DNA of 64,000 nt from Candidatus Nitrotoga sp. AM1P (GCF_013168275.1 NZ_AP019547.1:1674001-1738000), one strand, 5' to 3'; positions 21,363-30,327 are shown, counted from the first letter of the stretch. Numbers and translations: made by a program. The notes: generated from the letters alone by a model not told the origin.

Positions 21363-22120
21363 ATATTTATGCTATTCGCGCAATTTATTTTTTCGAGCTG
21401 GAGCGTACCTGGCGAACGCTGATGCAAAGCATCGCATCACCAGTTATTTCCACCTCGCTCTATTTTGTTGTATTTGGCTCGGCGATCGGCTCGCGCATGA
21501 CGGAGATCGACGGTATCAGTTATGGGGCCTTTATTGTCCCCGGTCTGATCATGCTAGCCCTGCTGACAGAAAGTATTTCCAATGCTTCTTTCGGCATTTA
21601 TATGCCGAAATTCTCGGGTACTATCTACGAAATTCTGTCCGCTCCGATTTCTTATGTGGAGATCGTCATTGGCTATGTTGGGGCTGCGGCCACCAAGTCC
21701 ATCATCCTGGGCTTACTCATTCTTGCCACGGCTCGACTTTTCGTTTCGTTCGAGATCGCGCATCCCCTGTGGATGATTATTTTCCTGGTGCTCACTGCAG
21801 TTACCTTCAGTCTCTTCGGTTTTATTATTGGTATTTGGGCTGATGGGTTCGAGAAGTTACAAATCATACCCTTGATGATCATCACGCCACTGACTTTTCT
21901 AGGCGGAAGTTTTTATTCGATCAGCATGCTGCCACCCCTGTGGCAAAAAATCACACTGTTCAATCCGGTGGTCTACCTGATCAGTGGTTTCCGATGGAGC
22001 TTTTATGACGTTGCTGACGTCAACGTGGCTATCAGCGTTGGTATGACATTGATATTTCTTGTCATATGTCTAACAGTTGTGTGGTGGGTTTTCAAAACGG
22101 GATCCCGGCTCAAGAGTTGA
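21359..22120 (+). CDS. ABC-2 type exporter, permease subunit (YadH-like)
   Basis: 253 residues with about six transmembrane helices and the ABC-2 membrane signature around [22 protein letters not shown] near 175-200. Partner of the ATP-binding gene it overlaps. The pair resembles YadGH of enterobacteria, whose substrate is not settled. No accessory periplasmic protein gene is adjacent. Confidence 0.92.
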   Translation: MNIYAIRAIYFFELERTWRTLMQSIASPVISTSLYFVVFGSAIGSRMTEIDGISYGAFIVPGLIMLALLTESISNASFGIYMPKFSGTIYEILSAPISYVEIVIGYVGAAATKSIILGLLILATARLFVSFEIAHPLWMIIFLVLTAVTFSLFGFIIGIWADGFEKLQIIPLMIITPLTFLGGSFYSISMLPPLWQKITLFNPVVYLISGFRWSFYDVADVNVAISVGMTLIFLVICLTVVWWVFKTGSRLKS

Positions 22121-22165
22121 ATCTTGCCAAAATTGTACAAACACACAATCAACAATTCATCAAAG

Positions 22166-22615
22166 TCAGCTTGAGTTGCGCAGGCAATCTGCCCAGTTAT
22201 TAGGTGTCTCGTAAATACGCACGCGTTCCAGTTGCAGGTTATTCCCATAGCTATGACGATAGGCACTATCGAGCAGCTTGAATGCAAGCATAGCGAGATT
22301 TTCTGCGGTAGGCGGTACTTCCAGAACTACAGTTTTGTGATTGGGCAGTGAATTCAGAAAATCCAATACCGCTGTGTCACGGCGATATACCAGGAAAGCA
22401 TGATCCCACGCATCCACTAACTGTTCCTTGGCTATGCGTTTCACTTCAGTGTAGTCCATTACCATGCCTTGTTCGGATAAACCATCAGTGGTGATGATTT
22501 CGCCGGACAGAGTAATCTCAATGGCGTAGCGATGACCGTGCAAATGCCGGCACTGGCTAGCATGGCTGGGAATGCGATGGCCTGCATCAAACTCTAGCCT
22601 TCGGGTAATTTGCAT
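22166..22615 (-). CDS. queD: 6-carboxy-5,6,7,8-tetrahydropterin synthase (QueD/PTPS family)
   Basis: Converts dihydroneopterin triphosphate to carboxytetrahydropterin on the way to queuosine and other 7-deazaguanines. I start at ATG 22615 (MQITRRLEFDAGHR, 149 residues); an upstream in-frame ATG at 22756 adds 47 residues without family likeness. Zn ligands are the His of DAGHR and the HLHGH pair; the catalytic Cys is in SQCRHLHGH. No other queuosine gene lies nearby. Confidence 0.9.
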   Translation of the reverse strand: MQITRRLEFDAGHRIPSHASQCRHLHGHRYAIEITLSGEIITTDGLSEQGMVMDYTEVKRIAKEQLVDAWDHAFLVYRRDTAVLDFLNSLPNHKTVVLEVPPTAENLAMLAFKLLDSAYRHSYGNNLQLERVRIYETPNNWADCLRNSS

Positions 22616-22922
22616 AATAGATGTAAGCTGTGTAGGTGTGTGGATTATAACTTGAATGTAGCAACCGCACGCTGTAAGGCGCGTTGCGCTTCTTGCTTTT
22701 CTCGGCTTTCTTGCATTTGCAAGAGGCTCGCCAGCCTCTTCACTCACGTTAAACATCTCCCTGATAACAAATTAGTTGCGTTTTGTTCATTATTAAGTAT
22801 CATTCTCATTATTGCTAGATGAATCAGTCGTGGAGCAGTTTGACAGCCCAGCATCAAAAAATAGTTTTATTGCTGGACAACAACAAGCTGATCCGCATAT
22901 GATAAGGGTTAGGGTTAGGATT
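22616..22922. other. Divergent queD/bfd intergenic region
   Basis: About 300 bases between queD and bfd. It contains a Fur-like box at 22797-22815 and, just before bfd, a short purine-rich tract with three GGTTAGG-like units that may act as ribosome-binding region. Confidence 0.5.
22797..22815. promoter_or_regulatory. Fur-box-like site upstream of bfd-bfr
   Basis: Read on the minus strand the site is GCAATAATGAGAATGATAC, close to the Fur consensus GATAATGATAATCATTATC in the centre and right half. It lies about 110 bp before bfd in an AT-rich tract. This fits iron control of the Bfd-bacterioferritin pair. Confidence 0.6.
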
Positions 22923-23147
22923 ATGTATATTTGTATTTGCAAGGGCATCACCGATTCCGCCATCCGTGAAGCCGTCTGTCAAGGCGCATGTCGTATGCGG
23001 GATTTAAAAACCTGTCTGGGTGTAGGTACGCAGTGCGGTAAATGTGCCTGTCATGCCAAGCAAGTTTTGAATGAGGTTCTGGCAGATTTAAAACATGTCA
23101 AAATAATGCTACATCAACCCAGCCATCTGGTTGAGACCATAAATTAA
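22923..23147 (+). CDS. bfd: Bacterioferritin-associated ferredoxin
   Basis: 74-residue [2Fe-2S] protein. Four Cys ligands lie in the Bfd arrangement CIC near the start and CGKCAC in the middle (the BFD/Fer2 helix-turn-helix fold). It delivers electrons to bacterioferritin to release stored iron. I start at ATG 22923 (MYICICKGI); an in-frame start 37 codons upstream covers the promoter region. It precedes bfr by 10 bp, the canonical order, behind the Fur-like box. Confidence 0.92.
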   Translation: MYICICKGITDSAIREAVCQGACRMRDLKTCLGVGTQCGKCACHAKQVLNEVLADLKHVKIMLHQPSHLVETIN

Positions 23148-23157
23148 GGAAGCCAAC

Positions 23158-23622
23158 ATGAAAGGCAATACAGAAATCATTCAGTTTCTCAATCGTCAAC
23201 TGAAACACGAGTTGACTGCCATTAACCAGTATTTCCTTCATGCCCGCATGTACAAAAACTGGGGTTTCAATAGCTTGGGCAAGCATGAATATGATGAGTC
23301 TATTGAAGAAATGAAGCACGCTGATATGCTGTTAGAACGCGTTTTATTTCTGGAAGGTCTACCTAATTTGCAGGAACTCGGCAAGCTGATGATCGGCGAA
23401 AAAGCCGAGGAGTGCGTGGCCTGCGATCTCAAGCTAGAACTGGCCGCACGCGAAAATCTGGTCGCTGCAATGTCCGCCTGCGAAAGTGCTAACGATTATG
23501 TCTCTCGCGAAATTTTTAAAAAAATTCTGGAAGACACTGAAGGACACATTGATTGGCTGGAAACCCAACTGGATGTGATGCAAAAAGTCGGCATCCAAAA
23601 TTGGCTACAAAGCCAGATGTAA
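23158..23622 (+). CDS. bfr: Bacterioferritin
   Basis: 154-residue subunit of the 24-mer haem-containing iron store. Compared by position with E. coli Bfr, ferroxidase ligands Glu18, Glu51, His54, Glu94 and His130 and the haem ligand Met52 are present. The residue at position 127 is Thr (EDTEGH) instead of Glu. I recall DTE-type variants in other bacterioferritins, so this may be a natural subunit type rather than a defect. Co-transcribed with bfd. Confidence 0.95.
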   Translation: MKGNTEIIQFLNRQLKHELTAINQYFLHARMYKNWGFNSLGKHEYDESIEEMKHADMLLERVLFLEGLPNLQELGKLMIGEKAEECVACDLKLELAARENLVAAMSACESANDYVSREIFKKILEDTEGHIDWLETQLDVMQKVGIQNWLQSQM

Positions 23623-23669
23623 TCTGTTATTGCCGCCTTCAATAATTCCGGCCAACAATTTTTGCGGCG

Positions 23670-23930
23670 TCAACAGATCAAAATCGAAATTTTACTCCTG
23701 CAAACCAAATCTCCCGGGATTGGAGAGATGTCCAATCCCTTTACGGTCCAATGATGTATGCACCAACACCGTAATGATGTATGCACCAACACCGTTAAGT
23801 CTTCCACCTTGCTGGTATCCACAGCCGCCAGCGTGAACACATTGCCCAGTTTACGGACGCGGATGAGCCGAAACATAGTTTCGCCAAATCGGTAGTACAT
23901 CCCCATAACCAAAGCCACGACCTCATACAT
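23670..23930 (-). pseudogene. Remnant of an unrecognised gene, frameshifted by a 23-nt tandem duplication
   Basis: The minus-strand frame reads MYEVVALVMGMYYRFGETMFRL...LGNVFTLAAVDTSKV and then becomes nonsense at the duplication. If one 23-nt copy is removed, translation continues sensibly as LVHTSLDRKGIGHLSNPGRFG before a stop. A second break may lie upstream, where a neighbouring frame gives MSLLDSRGRL. I do not recognise the parent family. Its location beside an IS fits decay. Confidence 0.4.
23750..23795. repeat. Perfect 23-nt tandem duplication
   Basis: Two identical head-to-tail copies, 23750-23772 and 23773-23795, each containing GATGTATGCACCAACACCGT. Because 23 is not a multiple of three, it shifts the frame of the overlapping minus-strand remnant. 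Confidence 0.9.
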
Positions 23931-24060
23931 CGGTGTTCATCAACCTGCCCCGGCTATCTAATAGCGACATAATCCTTAAAATTACTACACGGAGACTATA
24001 GTGCCCCCCGTTTTCCGGACAGTGAATTAAGATGGTAGCCTGCTGTAAAAAGAGCGGGTT

Positions 24061-24354
24061 GTGAGTGAAATGAAGCGTAAGAATTTCAGTGGTAAATTCA
24101 AGGCCAAGGTGGCCATCGAAGGGACCCGTGGAATCAAAACGGTGAATGAAATTGGTCAGGAATTTGGGGGGCATCCCACACAGGTTGGTTTGTGGAAGAA
24201 GGAATTGCAGGAGCAGGCAGGAAGTCTGTTTGATGCCAAGCGGAGACCGAAACCCATCGATCCATCGTCCACTCCGGAACGACTGTATTCAAAAATTGGC
24301 CGATTGAAGATGGAACTGGATTGGCTCAAAAAAAAGTCCGGGATCAGCCAATAG
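24061..24354 (+). CDS. IS3-family transposase OrfA
   Basis: 97 residues from GTG 24061 (ATG three codons later is possible). An N-terminal helix-turn-helix (KFKAKVAIEG...VNEIGQEFGGHPTQVGLWKKEL) is followed by a leucine-zipper-like end (LYSKIGRLKMELDWLKKKSG). It ends beside an A AAA AAG heptamer at 24330-24336 that lies in the correct frame for programmed -1 frameshifting into orfB, as in active IS3 elements. Confidence 0.85.
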   Translation: MSEMKRKNFSGKFKAKVAIEGTRGIKTVNEIGQEFGGHPTQVGLWKKELQEQAGSLFDAKRRPKPIDPSSTPERLYSKIGRLKMELDWLKKKSGISQ

Positions 24355-25291
24355 AAGTGCGCAAGCAATGGGTTGGCGCCGCCGAGCCACTGGCGCTGAC
24401 CGGGCAATGTGAACTGACCGATGTGGCGCGATCCACTGTCTATGCGCCTTCGGTGGCCTCAAAGCCGGATAAGCAGGAATTGATGTTGATGGCGTTGAGT
24501 ACACCCGTCACCCGTTTTACGGCAGCCGTAAGATCAAGATTTACCTGCGTGATTTGGGTCACAAGATCAACCGCAAGCGTGTGCAGCGATTGATGGTGAT
24601 GTTGGGATTGGCTGACATGGCGCCCGGGCCGAACACCAGCCGTTCGCACCCGCAGCACAAGATTTACCCGTACCTGCTCAGAGGCGTGAACGTGACCTGC
24701 CCCAATCAGGTGTGGAGTACGGATATCACCTATGTGAGGCTGCCGCAAGGCTTTGTGTATCTGGTTGCAGTGATCGACTGGTACTCGCGCAAGGTGCTGG
24801 CATGGCGGCTGTCAAATACGCTGGATGCGGGATTCTGCGTGGACTGCCTGGAACAAGCGATACAGGCCTACGGTGTGCCGGAGATATTCAACACGGACCA
24901 AGGCTGCCAGTTCACCAGTGCAGTGTTTACTGACGTTCCCAAAGCGCACAGCATCGCGATTAGCATGGACGGGCGAGGCCGGGCACTGGACAATATCTTT
25001 GTGGAACGGCTCTGGCGCAGCGTCAAACATGAGGACGTGTATTTGAAAGGCTACGCCACCATGCCGGAGTTGCTGCTGGGTCTGACGGAATACTTTGTGT
25101 TTTACAACACGGAAAGGACGCACCAGTCGCTGGACTACAGCACCCCGGATAAGGTCTACTGGACAGCGTGCGGCGGCGGAGCAAGCATCGTGGACAAATA
25201 CGGCGCCAGAAAAGAAATTGATCAGAAACAAAAGACAGAAACAAAACTGGGGCAGCGCCATTCCGCTGCATGTGAAGAGCTACCCTCTTAA
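24321..25291 (+). pseudogene. IS3-family transposase OrfB (DDE), frameshifted
   Basis: The rve-type catalytic core is complete: Asp in WSTDITYVRL, Asp in FNTDQGCQF and Glu in ERLWRSVKHE. The 5' part (QWVGAAEPLALTGQCEL, -1 frame to orfA) and the 3' part (from YTRHPFYGSRKI onward) are in different frames. The break is near 24500, where a few codons of the usual sequence between MAL and EYTRHP are missing. This is a lesion, distinct from the programmed frameshift at 24330. Confidence 0.8.
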
Positions 25292-25369
25292 ACTCGATGC
25301 ATTATTGTCTTGACGGAGGGGTCCACCATACTTTCGTAAATGCGACAGAACCTAATAAAAATTAAGAGG

Positions 25370-25427
25370 TCAGCCAGATTGATTGTTTCTTACTCTTAAA
25401 ATTAATTGACAAAATCAAGTTGGCTGA
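25370..25427. terminator. Imperfect inverted repeat after the exported protein gene
   Basis: Arms 25370-25384 and 25413-25427 pair except for two positions, around a 28-nt loop, with further pairing of TTAAG/CTTAA outside. It lies 19 bp beyond the stop of the leftward gene at 25446 and probably ends its transcript. Confidence 0.45.
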
Positions 25428-25445
25428 TTCCTTAATAGTTATAAC

Positions 25446-26741
25446 TTAATGAGTAGCCCAAATCTGGCGCTTAATTACTTTTGACCCCGACACCCCATTG
25501 ATTTTAAATGTCATTGTGCCGTTGTCTCTATCTGTAAACGAAAAGGAGACATTTCCAACAGGTGACACACTCAAGTTAGCACCGTTCCATGTGCTTGTTA
25601 TTTCAGAGCCTGCTGTGACTCCGTAGATTTCACCTGAGCAACCGTTGTCTTCTACTACACAATTAGAAGCAACATACCAGGTTGGGGAACCACTCTTATT
25701 GTAGGTAAACATGGTTGCGAATATTTTACTGTATTGCTGTATCAGATTTACTCCCCACCCAGATTCATTTGAATTGTAAAATAAACCGTATAACGGTGAG
25801 GCACCTGAAGTGTCAAGTGAGAAAGCAGGATCTCCTATACCATCGCCATTTGGATCAACAGGTACAACTGTGGCGACAAAGTGACCTGAACTTTGGGATC
25901 CATATGCGAAATGAAATATCCGTGGCCCAGATTCATCAAATGTATATGACAATTCATCTCCGCAATTTCCACTAACTCGATTCAAGTACAAGTCGCGGAC
26001 GTGAATCTGAGTATCATAACTACTTGGGATTGACCCAGTTCCAGAATTGCTGCTACATCTACTTTTTTGTTGAAGGCTTAGCGGCTTATCTAAGGCCACG
26101 TTGATGATTATCTTGTCTCCCTTATTCGCTGTGTAAAGGTAGTAATTGTAAAAAGTATTAATTGAAAGTTGATTGTTGCTTTCCATACTGATTAATTTGG
26201 GATTACTGGGTGTTCCATCAGGTCCGCTTGGCGCTGAGACTACAGAATTGCCGATTATAGAAGCCGCATACCCATATCCAGGACCATTATCTGGATAATA
26301 GAATTGAATAGTATATTTATTAGATTGCGGAAACTCGAAAGTGAGGTCTTCTCCGCAAGTAACGCGAACTAGATCAAAGTTGTTGTCATAAACTCGAATC
26401 TGTGTTGGGTAACTGCCACCTGCACTACAACGACTTTTTTGTTGATCTGACATCGGGGTATTCAAGAATGCATGGAGAATCAACTTTTCACCTTGTTGCG
26501 ACGTGTATTTAAAATAGTTAGTAGATGCATCACGAGATATTTCGTTGCTCGTGGTAAGACTAAGTACAGTGGGCGCATTTGGTACGCCGCCTTGAACAGA
26601 AGATTGATAATAAACTCGCGCTGTCTCTGAATTTATAATTTGAATGAAGTCTGTGCTGGCGAGGACGCTATTAATGTAGAGGATTAATGAAGCGAAAAAG
26701 GTAGTGCATGGCAGCACTGAATAAAACTTTGCATAATTCAA
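25446..26741 (-). CDS. Orphan exported protein: two PPC-like repeats plus a C-terminal GWG-type domain
   Basis: 431 residues. A hydrophobic N-terminal segment (about 10-28, ending SVLAST) is a signal peptide. Two repeats of about 130 residues follow, each with QQKSRCS, then TQI(R/H)V-D, then C-G-(D/E)-L-(T/S)-(Y/F); they resemble bacterial pre-peptidase C-terminal beta-sandwich domains. The last 110 residues start GLFYNSNESGWGVNLIQQ and match a domain often seen at the ends of secreted proteins (W-x-P-x-E-S-G-W-G pattern). Paired Cys suggest disulfides. Base composition looks more AT-rich than neighbouring genes, consistent with transfer. No catalytic domain seen. Confidence 0.7.
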   Translation of the reverse strand: MNYAKFYSVLPCTTFFASLILYINSVLASTDFIQIINSETARVYYQSSVQGGVPNAPTVLSLTTSNEISRDASTNYFKYTSQQGEKLILHAFLNTPMSDQQKSRCSAGGSYPTQIRVYDNNFDLVRVTCGEDLTFEFPQSNKYTIQFYYPDNGPGYGYAASIIGNSVVSAPSGPDGTPSNPKLISMESNNQLSINTFYNYYLYTANKGDKIIINVALDKPLSLQQKSRCSSNSGTGSIPSSYDTQIHVRDLYLNRVSGNCGDELSYTFDESGPRIFHFAYGSQSSGHFVATVVPVDPNGDGIGDPAFSLDTSGASPLYGLFYNSNESGWGVNLIQQYSKIFATMFTYNKSGSPTWYVASNCVVEDNGCSGEIYGVTAGSEITSTWNGANLSVSPVGNVSFSFTDRDNGTMTFKINGVSGSKVIKRQIWATH

Positions 26742-27496
26742 TGTGTACTTCCTTGTGCAAATGGTTGGCTTCAGATTGCTTGCGAGAGAGATAACGGGTC
26801 AAGTCGCTTGATCAATACATGATTGATAAGTTGTCGTACTTTAATGCCCGTCCCGATGGAGTCGAATATAAAAATGTCTATTATCACTAAATGAATCGTT
26901 GTAGTGACTGAGGTCGCATAAAAAAATTCCGTTCTGCTAAATACGGCTACTATGAAGCATTCCTGCATACTCTAAATCAATAAGGATATCTAATTGACGA
27001 ATGAAGTAGAAGAAGCCTGTAAATTTATTATTAATCAATCAGCTTAACCCACTATACAGATTGATTTGCACATCGTATCGTAACTATTTTTCACTCCAAT
27101 GTTTTTCCTTGGGAGATTTATTCATTTTATCGGATGGTATATTCTTGTAGTTTGCTACAGGCTCATTAAAGGGCCAAGCACGGATTATATAAGGCTATGT
27201 CGTAGGTATCTGTTGATTTTTGATAGCCATTTAATTTTGAAGGTTTTTTTCAGTAATCAAAAGAACACAATCAAATGATTTATAGGTACTTAGTAAGCTA
27301 CTAAATCAAATTCATCAGCAATGACGGATTTTTTAGCTGTATCTGATTAAGGGATTATTCTAACGGCAAGAATCAGGGAATCTTTAATCAACCGTCTTTA
27401 TGCGGTTTTTTTTGCCTATTGTTTTTTCTACTGTAGCACTGGTGTAGCACCATAGAAAATAAATATAACCAGAATATCTGCAACCCATTGTTTTAT
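26742..27496. other. AT-rich gene-free stretch between the exported protein and tRNA-Arg
   Basis: About 750 bases with stops in all frames and low GC. It holds an orphan plus-strand terminator at 27390-27413 and no recognisable ORF. Its position at the 3' side of the tRNA suggests remnants of an integrated element. Confidence 0.5.
27390..27413 (+). terminator. Orphan intrinsic terminator, plus strand
   Basis: AACCG (27390-27394) pairs with CGGTT (27403-27407), followed by a run of eight T. No plus-strand protein gene precedes it. It could end a small RNA or a lost gene. Confidence 0.6.
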
Positions 27497-27572
27497 TGGT
27501 GCCCCGAAGACGAATCGAACGTCCGACCTACCCCTTAGGAGGGGGTCGCTCTATCCACTGAGCTACCGAGGC
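27497..27572 (-). tRNA. tRNA-Arg (anticodon CCU)
   Basis: A 76-nt cloverleaf with CCA encoded. The acceptor stem GCCTCGG pairs with TCGGGGC (one G-T), the D arm has TAGCTCAGTGGATAGAGC, the anticodon stem ACCCC/GGGGT encloses CTCCTAA with anticodon CCT, and the T arm carries TTCGATT. Its 3' end faces the accessory region to the left. tRNA-Arg(CCU) genes are frequent integration sites. Confidence 0.95.
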
Positions 27573-27921
27573 GCGCGTGCATTCTAACGCAAATGAGCTC
27601 GGTTCACACCTCTGCGGTTCAGCATTTACCCTATGGTAATACGTATTACTGAGCGCGAAAATTTGGCAGAGACGACCACCCGGTCAAGCTGATAGTGCCA
27701 CAATTCGTGAAACCGTATGTTAAGACGAGTAAGAACGACGTGACCGACCCAAAATTTAACTTTACAACCTGCTGAACTCTCGTCCAGTCGAAATAATTTA
27801 TGGCCAGTTGTGTATTCTCTATTTCGATGATGGCGAAAATGCAATCTTTCGATAGAGTTTTGAGCGAAATAAAACCGGGCAATTATTCAATTGTCCGGTT
27901 GTGCATAGATAATATAAAACA
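27573..27921. other. Gap between tRNA-Arg and the outer-membrane protein gene
   Basis: About 350 bases. Short minus-strand ORFs of 70-80 codons exist here in two overlapping frames, but neither has coding character. The only feature is the terminator at 27873-27900. Confidence 0.45.
27873..27900 (-). terminator. Intrinsic terminator of the outer-membrane protein gene
   Basis: Arms 27873-27884 and 27889-27900 pair over 12 bp with one G-U, around a 4-nt loop. On the minus strand the hairpin is followed by TTTATTTC, 22 bp after the stop of the gene at 27922. Confidence 0.8.
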
Positions 27922-28542
27922 TCAGAATTTAAATGTGATGCCGGTTGACAGAAAGTCCATGTCCGTTCTACCAGTGGTGGCGTCATCACCTACCTTGTTT
28001 AAGCGCTCCCATTCTGCACGAACAGCAAGATTCGGGACGAAATCATATGTCGCGCCGAAGCCGAAATTGGCGCCAGTGCCGGATTCTTTTTGGTGAGCTC
28101 TAAAACCAAGACCGGAAGCATTAGTTTTTAGCTCATTCCTCGCCAGACCAAGCTTGCCAAATACCGAAAATCCATTACTGATGGGCGCCGTAAAAACACC
28201 TGCCAATCCCCAAGCTTGAACTTTGGCAGATGCGCCGACAGGAACAACGGTACTGCCATTAAATGCGGTGTCATTACCCGTAAATTTGCCCAAGTCAAAA
28301 TAGGTGGCTTCCACTCCCCAGTTTGGGTTGATCTGATAGCCACCATATACCTTGTACCCAGTATCCTTGTCATCGACATTTCTCAAACCTTGTGGAATGT
28401 CTTTGTATTTCGATTGACCGGCGCTGCCGCCGATGTAATAAGTAGATAGACCTGTTCCGGGTGCGGCTATTGCTGAGGGTACGATGAAAGTGCTTCCTGC
28501 TCCCAGCAGTGCAACTGCACAAGCTATTTTTTTCAGTTTCAT
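27922..28542 (-). CDS. Outer-membrane beta-barrel protein (OmpA-like 8-strand barrel)
   Basis: 206 residues. A signal peptide ends at SAIAA near residue 26. The remainder alternates polar and hydrophobic residues in about eight strands (STYYIGGSAGQSKY, YKVYGGYQINPNWGVEATYF, FSVFGKLGLAR, and others) and closes with ITFKF, the C-terminal Phe signal for BamA assembly. There is no C-terminal peptidoglycan-binding domain, so it is a small barrel of the OmpA-N/OmpX kind. Own terminator, so probably monocistronic. Confidence 0.85.
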   Translation of the reverse strand: MKLKKIACAVALLGAGSTFIVPSAIAAPGTGLSTYYIGGSAGQSKYKDIPQGLRNVDDKDTGYKVYGGYQINPNWGVEATYFDLGKFTGNDTAFNGSTVVPVGASAKVQAWGLAGVFTAPISNGFSVFGKLGLARNELKTNASGLGFRAHQKESGTGANFGFGATYDFVPNLAVRAEWERLNKVGDDATTGRTDMDFLSTGITFKF

Positions 28543-28808
28543 GATTTTCCCTTTCGTTATGTTTAAGAACGGTAACCTGACAAAGGAAGCCTTTATTCTT
28601 ATCAGATTACCCTTTTACAGCGCGCCGCTCTTTATAAGAAATATCTACCTTAGTAACATTTCTCATATCATTTGGCACTCTAGCGCAAACATTGTCATAC
28701 CTACACGGGTGATCTTTTTTGAGGGTGAAAAAAGTTGTCACGTTGCATCTATATTTTTAGCCCCCGGCAGTTCCAATTTAAATACCAGCACATTCGCGCT
28801 TAATGGAT

Positions 28809-29165
28809 TTATCCACGCCCGTATAACGCTTCCAACAACTCCACTTCAAACACCAGCGTCGAATTTGGTGGAATGGCGCGCCCTGCACCACGCGCGCCAT
28901 AGCCAAGTGATGCCGGAATAGTCAGTTTGCGCACGCCACCCACCTGCATGCCTTGTACACCTTCATCCCAGCCAGCGATTACTTCTCTTGCGCCGAGAGT
29001 GAATTGAAAAGGTTCGTGTCTCTCTTTGCTGGAATCGAATACAGTTCCATCTGTAAGCCAGCCAGTGTAATGGACGGTAACCGTGTGCCCACCTTGGGCT
29101 GTGCCTCCGCTGCCAACGGTAATGTCTTCATATTGCAGTCCGGATGGGGTAGTAGTTGTAGTCAT
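28809..29165 (-). CDS. FKBP-type peptidyl-prolyl cis-trans isomerase
   Basis: 118 residues, a single FKBP domain without signal peptide. Active-site residues are recognisable: VHYTGWLTDGTVFDSS, then FTLGAREVIAGWDEGVQGM, IPASLGYG and the final PNSTLVFEVELL. Cytosolic folding helper of the FkpA/FklB-like minimal type. It lies 63 bp downstream of folD on the same strand and may share its transcript. Confidence 0.93.
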   Translation of the reverse strand: MTTTTTPSGLQYEDITVGSGGTAQGGHTVTVHYTGWLTDGTVFDSSKERHEPFQFTLGAREVIAGWDEGVQGMQVGGVRKLTIPASLGYGARGAGRAIPPNSTLVFEVELLEALYGRG

Positions 29166-29228
29166 TTCTTTCCTTGTGAGTTGATTTAGGGTTAGTCATT
29201 TCCGCTTGTGTTGGAATGACAGTTATTG

Positions 29229-30080
29229 TTACTTTTTTTCACGTTCTGCTGCTTGTATAGTATTTGCTATCAACATGGTAATGGTCATTGGGCCGACGCC
29301 GCCAGGCACAGGGGTGATGTAGCCTGCCACTTTTGTTGCACTTTCAAAATCAACGTCACCCACTAGCTTGCCATTGGACAGACGGTTGATGCCGATATCA
29401 ATCACGACTGCTCCAGACTTGATCATATCGCCGGTAATCATATGAGGCTTGCCGGTAGCGACCACCAGAATGTCAGCATCCCTTGTGTACTTGCCAAGAT
29501 TCACCGTCCTGGAGGTGCAAATAGTGACGGTAGCACTTTGGTGCAACAGCATAAGTGCCATTGGTTTGCCGACAATGTTGCTGCGGCCGACTACCACGGC
29601 GTGTTTGCCCTCGATTTCAATGCCCATTTTTTCTAGCAATTTCATTGTACCAGATGGTGTACAGGGCGGAAATAAGGCGGTGCCGGTAACCAATGCGCCG
29701 ATATTCATCGGATGGAATCCATCTACGTCCTTGTTCGGGCTGATGGCTTCCAACACCTTGTGACTGTCGATGTGATTGGGCAAGGGGAGCTGTATCAACA
29801 AACCATGGATCGCCGGGTTAACATTTAATTCAGCAATTTTCGCCAGCAATGTTGTTTCTTGCGTGTCGGCGGGCAGGGCGATATGTTCGGAATAGAGTCC
29901 GATTTCGGCGCAGGCTTTTACCTTGTTACCAACATACACCTTTGAGGCAGGGTCTTCCCCTACGATGATGACTGCCAAGCCAGGCGTAATGCCACGCATC
30001 TTTAGCGCATCCACACGTACCTTCCACTCAGCGCGTAATTCCTGAGCGATGGCCTTGCCGTCAATGATGCGAGCTGTCAT
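29229..30080 (-). CDS. folD: Bifunctional methylene-THF dehydrogenase / methenyl-THF cyclohydrolase
   Basis: 283 residues, standard length. Interconverts 5,10-methylene-THF and 10-formyl-THF for purine and formyl-Met synthesis. Motifs: YVGNKVKAC (catalytic Lys in the substrate cleft), [15 protein letters not shown], the NADP-binding GRSNIVGKP, and [11 protein letters not shown]. No defects. Confidence 0.97.
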   Translation of the reverse strand: MTARIIDGKAIAQELRAEWKVRVDALKMRGITPGLAVIIVGEDPASKVYVGNKVKACAEIGLYSEHIALPADTQETTLLAKIAELNVNPAIHGLLIQLPLPNHIDSHKVLEAISPNKDVDGFHPMNIGALVTGTALFPPCTPSGTMKLLEKMGIEIEGKHAVVVGRSNIVGKPMALMLLHQSATVTICTSRTVNLGKYTRDADILVVATGKPHMITGDMIKSGAVVIDIGINRLSNGKLVGDVDFESATKVAGYITPVPGGVGPMTITMLIANTIQAAEREKK

Positions 30081-30327
30081 TTTTTATTCCTTAAGATTAA
30101 AACGAATGTCTTGTTGATGCGTTTGATAGTTGGCAACCTCGGTCATGATTTTGAATAGGTTTGATCAACGAAAAAAGCATCCTGAATCTTGTCCAACTTG
30201 AACTCATGATGTAAGTTTTTTTATGGGTATTGTTGAAAGAAACGAATTGTAACATTCAGTGAATCGAAAATAAGGGCGAGGAAAAGTGAGCTTATGGGTA
30301 GCCCCTGAATGTGCTACTGAATGAGGT

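Larger units (their letters stand above)
23623..24060. other. Decayed region between bfr and the IS3 element
   Basis: Holds the disrupted minus-strand reading frame listed at 23670-23930, a 23-nt perfect tandem duplication, and the left end of the IS3 element from about 23999. No intact gene. Confidence 0.6.
23999..25328 (+). mobile_element. IS3-family insertion sequence (IS51/ISPpu-like group), inactivated
   Basis: The left end (TAGTGCCCCCCGTTTTCCGG, from 23999) and the reversed right end (TGGTGGACCCCTCCGTCAAG, ending 25328) form imperfect terminal inverted repeats around two overlapping reading frames, orfA and orfB. No clean target duplication is visible at these borders, so the ends are approximate. 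OrfB carries a real frameshift, so the element should not move by itself. Confidence 0.75.

Noticed and set aside
22616..22756. 47-residue N-terminal extension of queD
   Set aside because: It has no family likeness, and family members start at MQITRRLEF-like sequence.
22906..22922. Telomere-like GGTTAGGGTTAGG tract before bfd
   Set aside because: Only three short units and positioned as a ribosome-binding region. Coincidence is likely.
27626..27882. Minus-strand frames of 72 and 78 codons beside tRNA-Arg
   Set aside because: Two overlapping frames without ribosome sites or recognisable sequence.
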